Source of the DNA: Ophiura sarsii
Lineage: Eukaryota > Echinodermata > Ophiuroidea > Amphilepidida > Ophiuridae
NCBI GenBank assembly: GCA_035610835.1
Contig: CM069458.1
Coordinates: forward strand, 31,831,449 to 31,895,448
Direction of reading: 5' to 3'
DNA: 64,000 bases
Part shown: in pieces, positions 1-15,462 of the stretch
How the letters are laid out: the number at the start of each line of letters is the position of its first letter
Position numbering within the stretch: the first letter of the stretch is position 1
Translations under genes and position numbers: made by a program
Notes under the pieces: model-generated
The model's database searches: none
What the model was told of the DNA's origin: nothing
What the model saw: only the letters and a program-made list of their open reading frames with translations

Positions 1-399
1 CAATTGATTTAGGAACATTTAGTGTAGAAAAAGCTCCAGAAATTGCTAAATTTAGGCTATTCAGCTGCGTAAGAGCGTACACACACAGAAATTGTGCGCA
101 AGTTAGGTAAAATAACGTAATGTAAAGTAAAATTATGCAAAAAGTACACAATGCGAGGTATTTTTTATTACTAAACCATTTTGTAACTTTTAAAATTACA
201 TTTTGGAAATGTATCGGAGATAATTACCGGGGTTTGTAGATATTTTACCGAAATTAAGTAAAACAAAAGTCTAAAATACAATTTAATCGGTAAAAGGTGA
301 TTTCGCCGAACGTGTTAAGTAAAAATTATCGATATGATTGGTGAAAGTCGTAATCTTTCCCTAATCGCCGGGTAAAATCTCCTCGTGTAATTATACAAG

Positions 400-2975
<2,576 letters not shown>

Positions 2976-3061
2976 GGCTACATACAATGTTGGTGGATCA
3001 ACTGGAATGTTTTCACTCAGTCTATTTTATTAGAGAACATAGAATAGAGAACCAGATTTAC

Positions 3062-4330
3062 CTCCGCTTCTTCGTAACTCCATAAATCATCACACACTGT
3101 CCCCCATTGACCATCGTAGAATATCTCCACCCTGCCTTCGTAAGGTGTAGGACCATTAACTAGCCGAATTGGTGGATTATCTGCAATTTATATGATATAA
3201 TAATTACATACAGCTCACATGTATATTTTGACGGTTGACAACCAGAAACACGTAACTCAAAAAACGATTTTGTGAGAAAAAATAGTTTTAATATTAAAGG
3301 TGTATGTTCCGATCACTTTATTGGGGCTATGAATTTTTTTTTCACATCAAGATATTTTGATATCAGAAGAATTCCCATATTTTTCTCATTATGTCTGTAA
3401 AATATTAGGGGCCAGAATTGTTCAATTTAGAAATTTTAGGCTAACATGTGGCGAATTACTGCCAGTTTGTGAACTACTCAATGGGCATATGTCACGTGAC
3501 CGTGTGCTTCTAAAAATAGAACCATGAGAGGTATGCAACTCAAACTTTGGAACAATTTTAAGGATGACCTTTCATGTCAAATAGAAAACATCAAGTTGAA
3601 AATCGGGCCAGCAATCGGAACATCTACCTTTAATTTTCTGTATTCCATTGAGTTAGTGTGTACAAATGAACAGGATAATGATAATATCGATCTGATCCCC
3701 ACTCATGTCACATACATAATAAATTCATGGTAACTATTCGTTCCCTAAAATTGAGCAAATAAACCAACTATCTTGAAACTTTTCTACGCCACGTCACTTG
3801 TTTTCTTTGTAGGCTACTTAAAAGAACATCTAGTGTTGATATATCTTTCGTTTTAATTTCATATGGGTATTTATGGGTATTTATTCTATGAACATATTCT
3901 CAAGGTTAATCTTATTATTATAAGGATTCACTTAGCGCATTTGTCTTTGCTGTACAATGTGTACATTATATAACAAAATATGCATTTAAAAGTGATAAAA
4001 AATGTAAACCACTAAAAGACCAAAATATATTTAATAATTGTGTAAAAAATAAGGCTGAATGTGATAAAATAATTCTTGAATGATCCTTCTGTATTGCCTC
4101 GTTTTGAATCGAGTATTCCGTTATATTTCTCAGTAGTGGCTCCACGTATGTAGAATAAATTACCTGTAGCTGTTAGAAATGCCACTAGTGTACCGTACAA
4201 AGTCCAAACTCAAAAATCATCTGTTTCCTTAATTGGTTTCCTTTTTTTATCTCCATGTTTTTTTTCTTCTTTTTGCTGTTGTATTTTTCATGCTTTTGCG
4301 CTTTGTATCGCAAAGGCGCGGTATACATGA

Positions 4331-4404
<74 letters not shown>

Positions 4405-4974
4405 TTGTCAAAACAACATTGGTAAAAAGACTTATTTCAGTTTTAAATCGGCTAAAGTGCAATTTAGTTTAAACAATAACATTAAAGAATGTATCGTGAG
4501 AATAGATAGATGTAGATCGAGCGTTACAAGACGCCAAGCCCTACACAGGAATCGGTGATTAAGATTTGTCTAATTCATTATAAATAATAATAGAAAGACT
4601 GGAACTAACTGACGTGAATGAAATTATCAAATACACGGTCTAGTTTTTCCTACTAAATAAAAAAATAAAATCAGTTGGTTAAATCACTAACTATGGCGTC
4701 TACAAAATAAATAGTGTGCTAAGACGTTATAGCCAATATAATTTTGTTACAGCATTATTAGTGAAAAGGGTGAGAGCATTAATGATTGGTACTGAGTTTT
4801 CAACTTTTATTTCAACCAATTAAAATGTTTAATTATAGGAACTCAAAATTGGAATTGATAATATTATCTAACGACAATTGAACAGCACATACCATCCGAT
4901 GCAACGAAGATAAAGATGATGTTACAACTTAGAATAAACCAGAACAACATATGCTGACTATCCGTGATGAACAT
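3062..4974 (-). CDS. Secreted SRCR-domain protein, first two exons (partial)
   Basis: Exon 1 (4974 or 4950 down to 4893) encodes a hydrophobic leader, [19 protein letters not shown] preceded by an alternative start eight residues upstream, and ends in phase 1 before GTATGT. Exon 2 (3180-3062, preceded by TTGCAG) completes the split codon as D and encodes [20 protein letters not shown] followed by [19 protein letters not shown], ending before GTAAAT. RLV.GP...EGRVE and [10 protein letters not shown]...EA are hallmark SRCR motifs. SRCR proteins are secreted or membrane pattern-recognition and adhesion molecules. The second half of the domain (VVCRQLG and later cysteines) was not found at lower coordinates in the window, so the gene continues past the left edge, is interleaved with the small plus-strand gene, or is broken. 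A phase-1 leader/SRCR junction is typical of this family. The domain is secure; the leader exon assignment rests on phase, strand and signal-peptide character. Confidence 0.75.
3294..3633. mobile_element. MITE with TTAA ends (copy 1)
   Basis: A 0.34-kb element within the intron of the SRCR gene. It starts TTAAAGGTGTATGTTCCGAT and its other end, reverse-complemented, starts TTAAAGGTAGATGTTCCGAT. TTAA at both ends matches the piggyBac-type target site. A second copy in the opposite orientation lies at 25820-26181. No transposase; non-autonomous. Confidence 0.8.
4080..4404 (+). mobile_element. L2/CR1-like LINE 3' end with (ATT)n tail
   Basis: From about 4127 the plus strand encodes SVVAPRM, a stop where W is expected, then [13 protein letters not shown], and after a +1 shift SKLKNHLF. 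This is the pattern found at the C-terminus of L2/CR1-type reverse transcriptases (F..APR.WN.LP...R.A.S....K..LK.HLF). A GCGCTTTGTATCGCAAAGGC hairpin-like 3'-UTR end follows, then (ATT)n at about 4331-4404, which is the expected short-repeat tail. Only the last few hundred bases remain. Confidence 0.65.
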
Positions 4975-5599
4975 TGGAAACCCGATAATGCTATTCCATA
5001 GATAATAAATGGACGAACACTGATATAATACAGTTGTTATTTCACAGACAAAATGGCGCATTAATAACATAAATAGTATCACTATGATCTTGGCTTATTT
5101 GAACAGTTAGACTTGTATCGGAGTCCAAAGTTCACTTCAAGCGAATAGAGATGACCGTCATCTGACACATATACATGATTGCGGTATGCAATATTTATTT
5201 AAAGACTGATAATTAAAAAATGAACCGTGTGTCTGAACTAATGCATGTATCCAGACGACGGTGGCCACGCGTCCAATAATGGCAACGGGAGTGCGCCATT
5301 TTGGAATATTTTTAACAGTCATCGCCCGGTTAACGATGAAAATCATTTAAAAAATAGAATTTACAATGGAGTTGGTTAGCCAACTCCAACGGTTTTGGAT
5401 TGGAACAAAATTCTTCTAACCTATAATGAATTTTTCAAAATGATAAGATTAACATTCGTGAAAACGTGTTATTCCAATACGAATTCAAAATGTAGGTTTC
5501 GCGTGACCAACGTCGTCTGTGCGAATCTTGATCATACCCCCTCAACATGCTCAAGCATTAACCTTAATTAAATTTCCCATCAATATATTTGCGTCAAGG

Positions 5600-7436
5600 T
5601 TAGTCTTTTGATTCACTTTTCATCTTGGAAACTTCACATTTTGTTAGGTCAAGATTCATCTCTGTGTGATACGTCGGCATTATAAGATAGACAATGACCA
5701 AAGTAAGGCAAAGATTTCACCACCAGTTATGAACATCAGTTAAGTAAGATTCACACCATATCATTTTCTTAGGCATATATTAGACCATGTGTATGATATT
5801 TCTGTTGGGGTTCTTCACTTCTCAACAGTAAAAACTCATGTGCTTTTTCCCAGGGAAGAAGAAACATAGAGTATTTATGTTGTAATTCTAGGTCTGTTCT
5901 ATTCCGTCTGACGTTTTAATATTATTCATTCTGTACATGCATTTACTAGACGAAGAAAAAAACCAATCACGAATTTGTACCTAACTCTAAACACCGACCC
6001 TTTTAAAAAGGTGACGAAAAAACACAGAAAACCGGTGTACAGTCAAACGGACCTCTTCAGTAGGTAAAACATGTCGGGATTTGTTTGTCAATTTTTAAAA
6101 AAAACACCCAACCAGATTCTAAAAAAATAAAGTAAAAAAATAGCCTTATACTCGTAGAGCAAAGTCATCAGAGAGAAAATGTGCCTTTTTTTTTGGGGGG
6201 GGGGGGGGGGGGGGGGCAATAAGGTGGAGACAAATATTACTGTCTGCATTCAAATTGCCATTCAATGGCAATAATACTAATTTAATAATCACCGCACCTT
6301 TTTCACACGCGTTCCACTAATTAATAATTAATTAATTTAAAACAAATCCGTGTCAACAACTCGTTTTACATATTGATGTAGTAGCTGTGGAGAGCAATAT
6401 GTTTTACAAGACGAGTTAGACCCCCCAAAAGGAAATAGCTATGCGAAATGCTTTTTTCTTTTCTTTAATAAAAAAAACCCCCAGCTAAGCCTATGATAAA
6501 TGCGGAAATGTTATTGTGTTTTCGGCCAACTTTTTTAATTTTTGTTTGTTTTGACAACTAACAAAAAGCAAAATTTGGGCTCTTTGCGTAGGGTTACGCG
6601 ACAAAAGTGACTCCACATACACCTAGCAACAAAAGTCTCGGACCAGGTGCTTTGAGGTTGGCTAATTCAAAATAGATAACCGGTAAGAAAATCTGAGACA
6701 TACAGTAAATGAGCAAATTTCTTCTCCGCAGTTTAATACCTCATTCAACAAAATCGAATGGATACTTTTTAAGTTATGGCGGTTTCAATGACCGGGCATA
6801 ACAACAGCAAAGTTGCACTAGGTATAGGAAATCATTGATTAGTCTTTTGATTCACTTTTCATCTTAGAAACTTCACATTTTGTTAGGTCAAGATTCATCC
6901 CTGTGTGATACGTCGGCTCTATAAGATAGACAATGACCAAAGTAAGGCAAAGATTTCACCACCAGTTATGAACATCAATTAAGTAATAAGATTCACACCA
7001 TATCATTTTCTTAGGCATAGATTAGACCATGTGTATGATATTTCGGTTGTGACCCTCACTTCTCAACAGTAAAAAATCATAAGCTTTTTCCCAGGGAAGA
7101 TGAAACGTAGAGTATTTATGTTGTAATTCTAGGTCTGTTCTATTCCGTCTGACGTCTATTATTCATTCTGTACATGCATTTACTAGACGAAGAAAAAACC
7201 AATCACGAATTTGTACCTAAATCTAAACACCGACCCATTTAAATAGGTGACGAAAAATCACAGACAACTGGTGTACAGGCAAACGGACCTCTTCAGTAGG
7301 GTAAAACATGTCGGGATTTGTTTGTCAATTTTTAAAAAAAACACCCAACCAGATTCTAAAAAAATAAAGTAAAAAAATAGCCTTATACTCGTAGAGCAAA
7401 GTCATCAGAGAGAAAAATGTTGCCTTTTTTTTGGGG

Positions 7437-7474
<38 letters not shown>

Positions 7475-7985
7475 AGGGGTGGGAGACAAATATTACTGTC
7501 TGCATTCAAATTGCCATTCAATGGCAATAATACTAATTTAATAATCACCGCACCTTTTTCACACGCGTTCCACTAATTAATAATTAATTAATTTAAAACA
7601 AATCCGTGTCAACAACTTGTTTTACATATTGATGTAGTAGCTGTGGAGAGCAATATGTTTTACAAGACGAGGTAGACCCCCCAAAAGGAAATAGCTATGC
7701 GAAATGCTTTTTTTTTCTTTAATAAAAAACCCCAGCTAAGCCTATGATAAATGCGGAAATGTTATTGTGTTTGCGGCCAACTTTTTTCATTTTTGTTTGT
7801 TTTGACAACTAAAAAGCAAAATTTGGGCTCTTTGCGTAGGGTTACGCGACAAAAGTGATCAGAAATGTAAATCTGCAAGAAAATCTACAAAAGTGACTCC
7901 ACATACACCTAGCAACAAAAGTCTCGGACCAGGTGCTTTGAGGTTGGCTAATTCAAAATAGATAATCGGTACCAAAACCTGAGTC
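5600..7985. repeat. Tandem duplication of a ~1.1-1.2-kb unit
   Basis: Unit 1 runs about 5600-6690 and unit 2 about 6839-7980. Both start TTAGTCTTTTGATTCACTTT and remain collinear and nearly identical through an internal poly-G (6196-6218; 7432-7473) to GTTGGCTAATTCAAAATAGA. They are separated by about 150 bp. Unit 2 has a longer G run and a small extra insertion (about 7859-7893). No coding region is apparent. Confidence 0.9.
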
Positions 7986-8059
7986 TTTTGGTACCGGTTA
8001 TCTTTTCTGAATTAGCCAACCTCAAAGCACCTGCTCCGGGACTTTTGTTGCTAGGTGTA
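7904..8059. repeat. Inverted repeat with ~74-bp arms
   Basis: TACACCTAGCAACAAAAGTC from 7904 pairs with the reverse complement ending at 8059. The arms meet around CCTGAGTC near 7984. The left arm is the end of tandem unit 2; unit 1 has the left arm only, so the right arm was added to unit 2 or lost from unit 1. Confidence 0.85.
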
Positions 8060-8129
8060 CTTATATACATTAAGCGCGGGGGTAACGGGCGGTAGACCTA
8101 TACTATCTGCTCGCAGTGACGGCACTACA

Positions 8130-8500
8130 GGAAGCAAGGGGGAGGGGGGGGGGCAAATGCCCCCCCCACCATTTTTTCCCCCCCACCCCCACTTTGCCCC
8201 CCAAAAATTTCAATTAAGTTAAAATTAGAAGAAAAAAAACAATTTTAGCATAAAAAGGCAATTTTTCAGCGCTGTGCGCACATTTTCTTACTCAATTACG
8301 TCAAATTAGACCAAATGTTGACAATTTTAGCATAAAACAGCTAAATTTTGCGCGCAAGCCCGCATTTTCATACCAAATTAGTTAGTATTAGACAAAATTT
8401 GACAATTTGAGCGTAAAATGGTCCATAAAATGTGCGAGCTTTGCGCGCATCAATTTTTGTTCATGCCCCCCTAAAAAAATTCTCGCCCCCCTTACCCCCC
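8130..8500. repeat. C-rich flanked repeat with ~78-bp internal units
   Basis: Poly-C rich blocks (about 8158-8205 and 8464-8505) flank three degenerate units near 8247, 8322 and 8399 that share GACAATTTTAGCATAAAA and a GCGCGCA-type word. Probably a degenerate mobile-element end; no ORF of interest. Confidence 0.6.
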
Positions 8501-9049
8501 AAAATTATGAGGCTGGTGTCTGTTCGCGGCCACGCATACTTCACATTTTAGGTTACTATTCTTATCAGTCAGCACGCAGTTATCGCTTTCAATGAGTGAC
8601 CTTGCCGATTTCTAACCCACGCAAAGATCGATTTCAGGATGTCAACCTTGCGCTAAAACCTTACGAGAAGTTTGTTTTCCCTGAAATAATTGAGGTAGGG
8701 TTAGTTGGCAGCCATGATGGCGAAGTAGGTGGATTGTTCGTAATTTTCTCTATAATATGATGCCAAATCTGACATATTTGGTCCACAAACAGCGATTTTA
8801 TCGCTAATTTTAGAATTTAACAACTTTCTTGACTTTGCTTCTTGTAACCATTCACTTGACCGGACTAAGAATAAGATTCGTACGATATTTTAAGAGCAAT
8901 TTCCTTACTAAAGGAATTTTAAGCTCTAATTTCATATCAAAAACATTAATGCCCGACTTCTTTTTTGATGAGAAAAACGAGTCTGATTTTCACCGATTTT
9001 CGGTCAGAAAACGAAACTTACGATCACCCGTTACCATGGTTACCGTATC

Positions 9050-11540
9050 ATAGCTTACAAAATCAAATAATCCAATGTCTTCATTCATGGCTTTATAATA
9101 GCTTAGTCTTACTTTCGTATAGCATAAGCCCTAGTAGGCTAGTACATATAGTAATTTAACTAAAAAGTAGTATCTACTACTACATTAGAAAGAGTAAGAC
9201 TTTATTTTTTCATGATGGTTTTAACATAGGTAGAGAGTCTTTATTTGTGTGTGCAAAATGTACGCCTTTTTTCTTAAAAGTTCTGTTCATTATCATGATG
9301 ATGTGACATGCCTGCTTCTTATTAAAACCATCAATCTAGGCTCTGACATTGTCTGTTGACAGTTGCAGCCAGTCACAGCTAGTGCAATGATTTTTAGAGA
9401 AAAAAATAAATCAATTTTCTCAAAATATACGTTAATTTGTGACTGATGGATGATTAAATTTATTTTAATTATAAAAAAACACCATGAAGTCATGATAGTT
9501 TTAATTTGAATTGTTGCTTTGACTTGACTTGCTGTAGGCTTACAAGAAAATGTTTATGATAATAAAACTTAATTTCTATAGTCATTACTATATAATTCAA
9601 ATTTCAAAACAAATAATTGTCGATCATCAGGAAATATTACTATGTTTGCATTATTCAAATAATATCACCCAGTTTGTTAATTTCGTTACTTGGGTTTAAT
9701 TTCATTGATTCACTACTGCAATTCAAGCCCATATGAGAACGAGTGGTAATATTTCCATCAAGAACAATAAAACCGTTATGCCAAATTTCAGGATTAAAAC
9801 AACACTTTTTTATGCCATGGAAACAGTGCAGTTACTGTGTTTACACAATCACTGTAAGAGTTTGGTTTGAACTTTTTGGGAATTAAAAAAAAAGGTGCCC
9901 ACCCCTTCCACTTCAATATCATGCGCACACAACTGAAATCAATCCTGGTAGTATTGGTCTCCCCTCCCCAAGACAGCACAATCCCCACTCCATTTTGTCC
10001 CAAACGCTCATGAACATTTTGGGGAATACAACTAGCTTAATTGGTCGGAACTGTCTAAATCAGAACAAATTCAGGCAAGTTTTACACAAATTAAAAATAT
10101 TCCTGCGCATGTTACCCCCCCCCCCCCCCATTTGTTTTCTTGACCACATCTAAACAATACATTTTCTTTTTGATCAATTTCCTGCAATTCAAGGGCCCGA
10201 CGTTTAGTTGGGGTTTAGTTATGATAATTCAGAAACATAATCTGTTGAAATTTCGTACGTTCAGTTTATTTTCCTTGATATTATTAAAATATGAATTTAA
10301 ATAATACTGTAGAAAGTTATTTAATTATTTTGGAACAACAATGCTTGATTTAGCGTAAAAAAAATAAACCACAAATCCAAATCTAAAATTTAACTTGAAC
10401 CGATCACGTACGACCCTGTCTGAATGCGCACCATGTGAACCAATCCACGCTACGAAATGAATTTAGCTCGAGACCAGATTCTGGCAGTTATATTATAACC
10501 ACTTGACCGGACTAAATTATTTTATAATATTTTAAGCATGTTTCTAGTTACAAAAGACTATGAATATTAGGATACTATGGATAAAATTGTGCATGATTCT
10601 TCAAAAGTGAATAATTTACCATGGATTTGGCTTTAGTGTCGTCAAGTTTTTCTTGAATTCGGGTCTGTGTGATAGCAATAATTTGCACCGAAAATCCAAC
10701 ATGTCATGAAGTTCACAGATAATATTAGATATATTATTTGCATCACATGCCTTTTTATTTTACAATTTCATGGCAAATGTTTTTGAAATGTGTGATTATA
10801 ATCATGAAAAGAGCTCATTTATATCGTGCTATCACGAGGTCAACTCTGACTACGAAGCCGTATCGCTACGGGTGAGTACTTCCGGGTCGCTGTGTGTGGG
10901 TTAGAAAAACAACGGCATTGTGCGGGACTGCATACTGACTGTTATAGTCCCATATAATATCGACATTTAGCCAATAATCAACATTCTTCAAATGCCAGCC
11001 TTTCTACGCCACAATTAACGCTTGTAATCAGCTGATGACACGGTATGGTTTTTTCTTCTTCCATAGTCTTAAAATACACAAAACAACTAGTATTGATATA
11101 ACGTGGGTCTATCGTTGGGTGTATAATGTTAGTATCGTATTGCACACCAGCAATGTATTAATAGATTAAATTCTTGGAAAGTATTAACAAATCGGATCAA
11201 ATCCATTTCATTCATCTTTTAGATAGATGAGCATTTACATATAGATGACATTGAAATGTCTCGGACGCAATTTCCATGGTACGACAAACTAGAATCATAC
11301 CATGATTATTATAGAGGGCTCACTTTTACGCACTATGCTCGGCAGCAGACGATATAAGACACCAATGGACTAACATTTTGATAATTATTTTCTCTAACAC
11401 AATCGTCTCTCATCTGGAAACTTTCTAAAGGCATAAAGGAATAAAAGTAACGACTCAGTCAATTCGTTGCCCTCAATTTTCATGGAAATAGGGTTTTTTT
11501 TGCACCAAAGTAATACTTAGGTATACGGTATACTAACTAC
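9050..11540. other. No gene recognised (AT-rich intergenic)
   Basis: I see only short random reading frames, a C run at about 10115-10130, and AT-rich unique sequence. A short open segment at 10804-10871 ending before GTGAGT is discussed under rejected items. Confidence 0.5.
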
Positions 11541-11549
11541 CATCTGAAA

Positions 11550-11942
11550 CTATTTACCTTGCTTGCTTAATTCGGGTCGTGTCCCCGATCTACGATGGCT
11601 CTCCACACTCTTCTGTCGTTCATTGCTGTCTTGTATGTTACTCGTCTCCAGTCCAGTATCTTGCTTGAGTAGGTCGATAAATGTCAGAGCAGGTCGTCCC
11701 GGCTTTCTTTTGCCATGTTTGGGGATCCAGTGCACCAGTTTGGATACTGGCTCCTCACTTCTGTAACAGTGGCCAGCAAACCTTGTTCGTCTCTCCCGGA
11801 TATTATGGCTTATTTTGGGGAGGTCACCATACAGTTGGGTGTTTGGTATATGTTGTTTCAAGTTGACATTGAGTACTGCTCTCTGGTGTAGCAGCCATCT
11901 AGCTCTTTCTGTAGCGTGGGAGTAATGGTCCAAGCTTCGCAT
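11550..11942 (-). pseudogene. LINE C-terminal region
   Basis: Encodes ERARWLLHQRAVLNVNLKQH, RRTRFAGHCYRSEEPVSKLV and a KPGRPALTF segment. It is homologous segment by segment to 38545-38868 (RRSRFAGHCFRGSNELVSKL, RGRPALTYIDILKRDTGLQ). Confidence 0.85.
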
Positions 11943-12024
11943 CCATATAGCAGAACTGACTCCACCGTTGAGGCAAACAGGCTAAGTTTAAATTTCCGAG
12001 ATAGAGTTGACTTCCATATTTTGT

Positions 12025-12640
12025 TCATTTTGCTACATGCTCTCCATGCTGCTGCTTTGCAATGTGTTTTGCCGTACTCTCCATCCAGGCGCCAAGATAT
12101 TTAAAATCTTGAACTTCCTCCAGCTTGTTGCCATCATTTGTCTGTATGGATCCCTTCTGGCTCTGGTTATATGACATAAACTTGGTCTTGCTAGCATTCA
12201 TTTTGAGACTGACCTTTGCTACTGATGTCTCAACTCTTTGCAGCAGATCTTGTGCTTGATGAAATTTCTCTGACAACAATGCAATGTCATCGGCGAAGTC
12301 AAAGTCTGTCACCACCTTTGGCCCAATTCGCCTACTTCTACGCCTGTCAAGATGAAAACCAAGCTCTTCTTCTCTCCCCTCTATGGCTATCCTCAGGGCA
12401 AAGTCCAGCACAATCACAAACAGATATGGGGCGAGTGTGTCTCCCTGTAGAACTCCAGCCAATATTTCAAACTGTGCAGTCTCTCCATCAGGTGATATTA
12501 CCTTAGCCATGGTATTCTCGTACATTCCTCCGATTGCTTCAACGACCTGTTTTGGTATTCCATAAGCTCGCAGAATTGTCAGCACTTTGCCACGGTGTAT
12601 TATGTCGAAGGCCTTTCTGAAATCAATGTAGGTGATTACT
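12025..12640 (-). pseudogene. LINE reverse transcriptase core
   Basis: Translation includes YIDFRKAFDIIHRGK (motif A region, from about 12640), then GVLQGDTLAPYLFVIVLDFA (motif B region) and DFADDIALL, the catalytic motif C. The N-terminal RT part between about 12640 and 13340 is scrambled by frameshifts. Confidence 0.9.
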
Positions 12641-13344
12641 GCTGCTAAGTTATTGGCTTTAACTCCTTCTATGAGTCTCCTCAGTGCCAGTATGTGGCCC
12701 GCTGTCGTCCTTCCAACCTGAAGCCGTTTTGATTGGTTCTCAAATGCTGATCCAGCTCTGGTCTGATTCTGTTCAGGATCATTCTGTTGTATGTTTTGGC
12801 AACAATAGAACTTATAGGCTGATACCTCGGTAATTGCCTCCTAGACTAAGATTCCCTGATTTTGGTATTGGAACAATGTTGAGCACAGACCATTGGCTTG
12901 GTTTTTTTCTCTTTCAGTAATGCTTCAGGTGGGATATTGTCTTCACCACTACTTTTTCCTTCTACCAGTGACTTTTTAGCTTTGTCATATTCTTACTGGT
13001 CAAAAGGCCCGGTTTTAATTTCCAGATCTTCTAGGATTTGTGTGATTTCCTCATCCTCGTTACTGATGTCTGGTGGGCTCCCCAAAAGGTTGTTGAAGTG
13101 GTTATACCAGTTTGTGACCCGATCTTTCTGGGTTTCTCCCTCAAGCTGACCTTTGGTGGATGCTTTTCTACCAGTGATCTCATTGATAAGCCTCCAGCTT
13201 AAAGCATGCTTGCAATCGGAATGTGCTGCTTCTACTTCCTTGATCTAGATTATATGTATCTTTGATTTGATCTCTTGCTGCAACTACCCTTGGATCGCTG
13301 GAGAATCGTGTTTTATGAGACCTTTTCCTGACTGGTATGATCTT

Positions 13345-14240
13345 CTATGCTGCTTCATTATTTGCTTTGATAAATCTGTCATACTTGTCAGTGGCTGTTT
13401 CTTCCTCATCCTCTAGGACTTTAAACCTATTGCGCACTTCAACTGCATATTTCACTTGTAAGCTTCCGTCAGAACTAAGGGTTTTCCAGTCATATGGCTT
13501 CTTTCTTGGCGTTGTATTACTTTTCCTCAGGCTCAGCCTCATCTTAGCTGACACAATCCTGTTATCAGAGCCCACACTGGCAAAGGTGTTGTATGCTTCG
13601 GCATTCATAACACTATTTCTCCACCTACTCCTTACAAGAATATAGTCTAGCTGGTACTGGTTTCCACCTGGGCTTGTATATGTCCACAGTTTTCCTTTTT
13701 TCTTTTGAAACTGGGTGTTTGTAATGATAAGGTTTTTCTCAGTGGTTAGATCCTTCAAGTGTTTTCCATTCTATTGGTTTCCTCGTGGTAAGTAAACTTG
13801 GCATCCTCTACTCCTATCCTGCCATTAAAGTCGCCAACTACTATCAGGACGTTGTGCGCTGGAATAGAGTCAATTGCCCTCCTCAGGTGGTCAAAGTGGC
13901 TCTCAATGATCTCGCCATCTGCTACATTTGTGGGACAGTAGTTAACTATTATTGATGTTACAGGGTTGCTCTGGAAGCTTGTGACTAGTATTCTGTCAGT
14001 ATGTGCACTCGCACTTGCAAGCGAACTTTTGACTCGAGTGTTCAATAATATGCCAACTCCACCGACTGCTGCTCCTGCACTGTTTCTGGTTGCTGATGTT
14101 GTGATAAGCGTCTTTCCGAGGATGCTCTCGTATCTTACTGGTTCGTCATGGACAATGCGGTGCTCCTGAATACCCAGCACTTCGATGTTGTAGTCAATGA
14201 AGTTAGAAACAAGCTCTTCTCTGCGCTGCTGTTCTGACAT
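13345..14240 (-). pseudogene. LINE endonuclease domain, two frames
   Basis: Frame 13755-14240 carries EELVSNFIDYNIEVLGIQEH (the catalytic-Glu region of EEP endonucleases), GVGILLN, and VVGDFNGRIG. Frame 13345-13758 carries the rest: NTQF, KLWTYTSPGGNQYQLDYILV, and GSDNRIVSAK. The family normally has SDH at the last site; here it is SDN, so the catalytic His is missing as well as the frame being broken. Upstream, 14203-14433 holds the N-terminal strand in another frame. Confidence 0.85.
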
Positions 14241-14449
14241 TCATAGTAGATACTATAGTAACTTTCTTACATTTAATAAGGTTTCTCCTCATGCAGGCAC
14301 CATATTCAGGCTTGCCCCTTCCAGAAGGATTTAAGGACAAGTCGTCATGTGATTTTTGTAAATTAATGTCTGCACCAGGAGATGTTGATTTAGTAGGGAC
14401 TTTAACCCTAGTGTCGTGTAGTTGTACCATCATAGATTTTCTGTTTACC

Positions 14450-15265
14450 TTAATTCGCAGTCAATCATGTAATATTTCACGATTTGATAATTTCGATGTA
14501 GATCACATCAAAATTATCAGCAGAATTCGGCACATAAGGCTTTAATTTTTTAAATTTTTTTCCAAATTAAATTTTTCTCACCAATCTCTCCATGCCCCTA
14601 ATTTAAGATTTCCTAAAAAGATGATAATTCCAAATATATAAAGTCGGGCCAGATCAACTAGTATGCAAGTAGTCAAAGATCTTTTAACATATTTAGGCCA
14701 AACAAAGAGAAGCTTTGTCTCAGAATTTTTTTGCAAAAAGCTAAGTGCTGTGCGATTTTTTATTTTTTTATTTTTTTTAGAAAAAAAGCTATGAGGTATG
14801 CGATTTTGTTAAAAAAAATTTTACAGAGAACTTTTTAAATTTATTTAAACAAATAAAAATAAAAAACCCTACGCGCCGAAACTCATTTCACATACCAAAG
14901 CGCGCGGGCTTCTGAAAAACCTTCTTCTTTGTTTGGTCTTAAACCCAACTCAAAGAACCCAACCCGCGAAATTGGCTGTCTGCAAGGTGATTCCTTTCAC
15001 GTATTAAAGTCATGTCCCTTGATGGCTTGGTACAACAGTCAGTGTGATGACAAATATATCTGGAATAACGACGTAAACATATAATACATTGGTTGAGAAT
15101 CAGCCGAGGTCTTGTATAAGTTGTGCCTGGTTTTTTAAAAATTTCTATAGGCTGTTCTAGACACGTAGTGCGCCTTGTCAACCAATTTTGACCGAGAGCG
15201 ACGTTTATGTCATGCAGTAGTCCTATTGTAAGATACTCAAGATGGCAGTGTTGATCACACGTAAC
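14450..15265. other. No gene recognised
   Basis: Low-complexity T/A-rich sequence (about 14750-14870) and unique sequence with no coding signature. Confidence 0.5.
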
Positions 15266-15269
15266 AACA

Positions 15270-15462
15270 CGTCATCCTATCCAATACAGTTTGTATAAAC
15301 CCTTATTATAGTCACTGGTGCTAAACAGTGACTTAATCATTGTGACAATGCTGTCCCCTCCCATTCTGAACTCTTAACCAAGCTCATTGTGACTTTTGGA
15401 TGGGACTTGAGAGAGAGGTTGTGTCTGGGTCTTCAAGCAGACAAGACGAGTTGAGGGTAGAC
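15270..15462. repeat. Dispersed ~190-bp repeat, copy 1
   Basis: Collinear with 18447-18632: both run from TCCTATCCAATACA through TATAAACCCTTATTAT and GAGAGAGGTTGTGTCTGG to CAGACAAGACGAGTTGAGGG. Confidence 0.85.

Larger units (their letters stand above)
11545..14440 (-). mobile_element. Decayed non-LTR retrotransposon (endonuclease + reverse transcriptase)
   Basis: Read on the minus strand the element runs from an N-terminal segment with VTIVSTMNVRT, through an apurinic-type endonuclease and a reverse transcriptase, to a C-terminal zinc-knuckle-like region with RFAGHCYR and HGKRKPGRPALTF. It ends in AAGCAAGCAAGG, a short-repeat tail. The reading frame is broken in at least four places (near 14220, 13757, 12590-13340 and 11945-12025), so it is dead. 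The type of ORF (CFDP2-like endonuclease fused to RT) is abundant in marine invertebrate genomes; I do not assign a clade. A C-terminal fragment of a relative lies at 38519-38970. Confidence 0.9.

Noticed and set aside
4233..4472. Open frame with a long Tyr run
   Set aside because: It is the (ATT)n tail of the LINE 3' end.
8638..8693. Possible internal exon between TTTCAG and GTAGGG (DVNLALKPYEKFVFPEIIE)
   Set aside because: Open in one frame, but very short and isolated with no neighbours in phase.
10804..10871. Possible first exon (MKRAHLYRAITRSTLTTKPY) before GTGAGT
   Set aside because: Only 23 codons, no partner exon and no recognised family; too weak to list.
11563..14545. Plus-strand frames through the LINE
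   Set aside because: Antisense shadows of the retrotransposon coding region.
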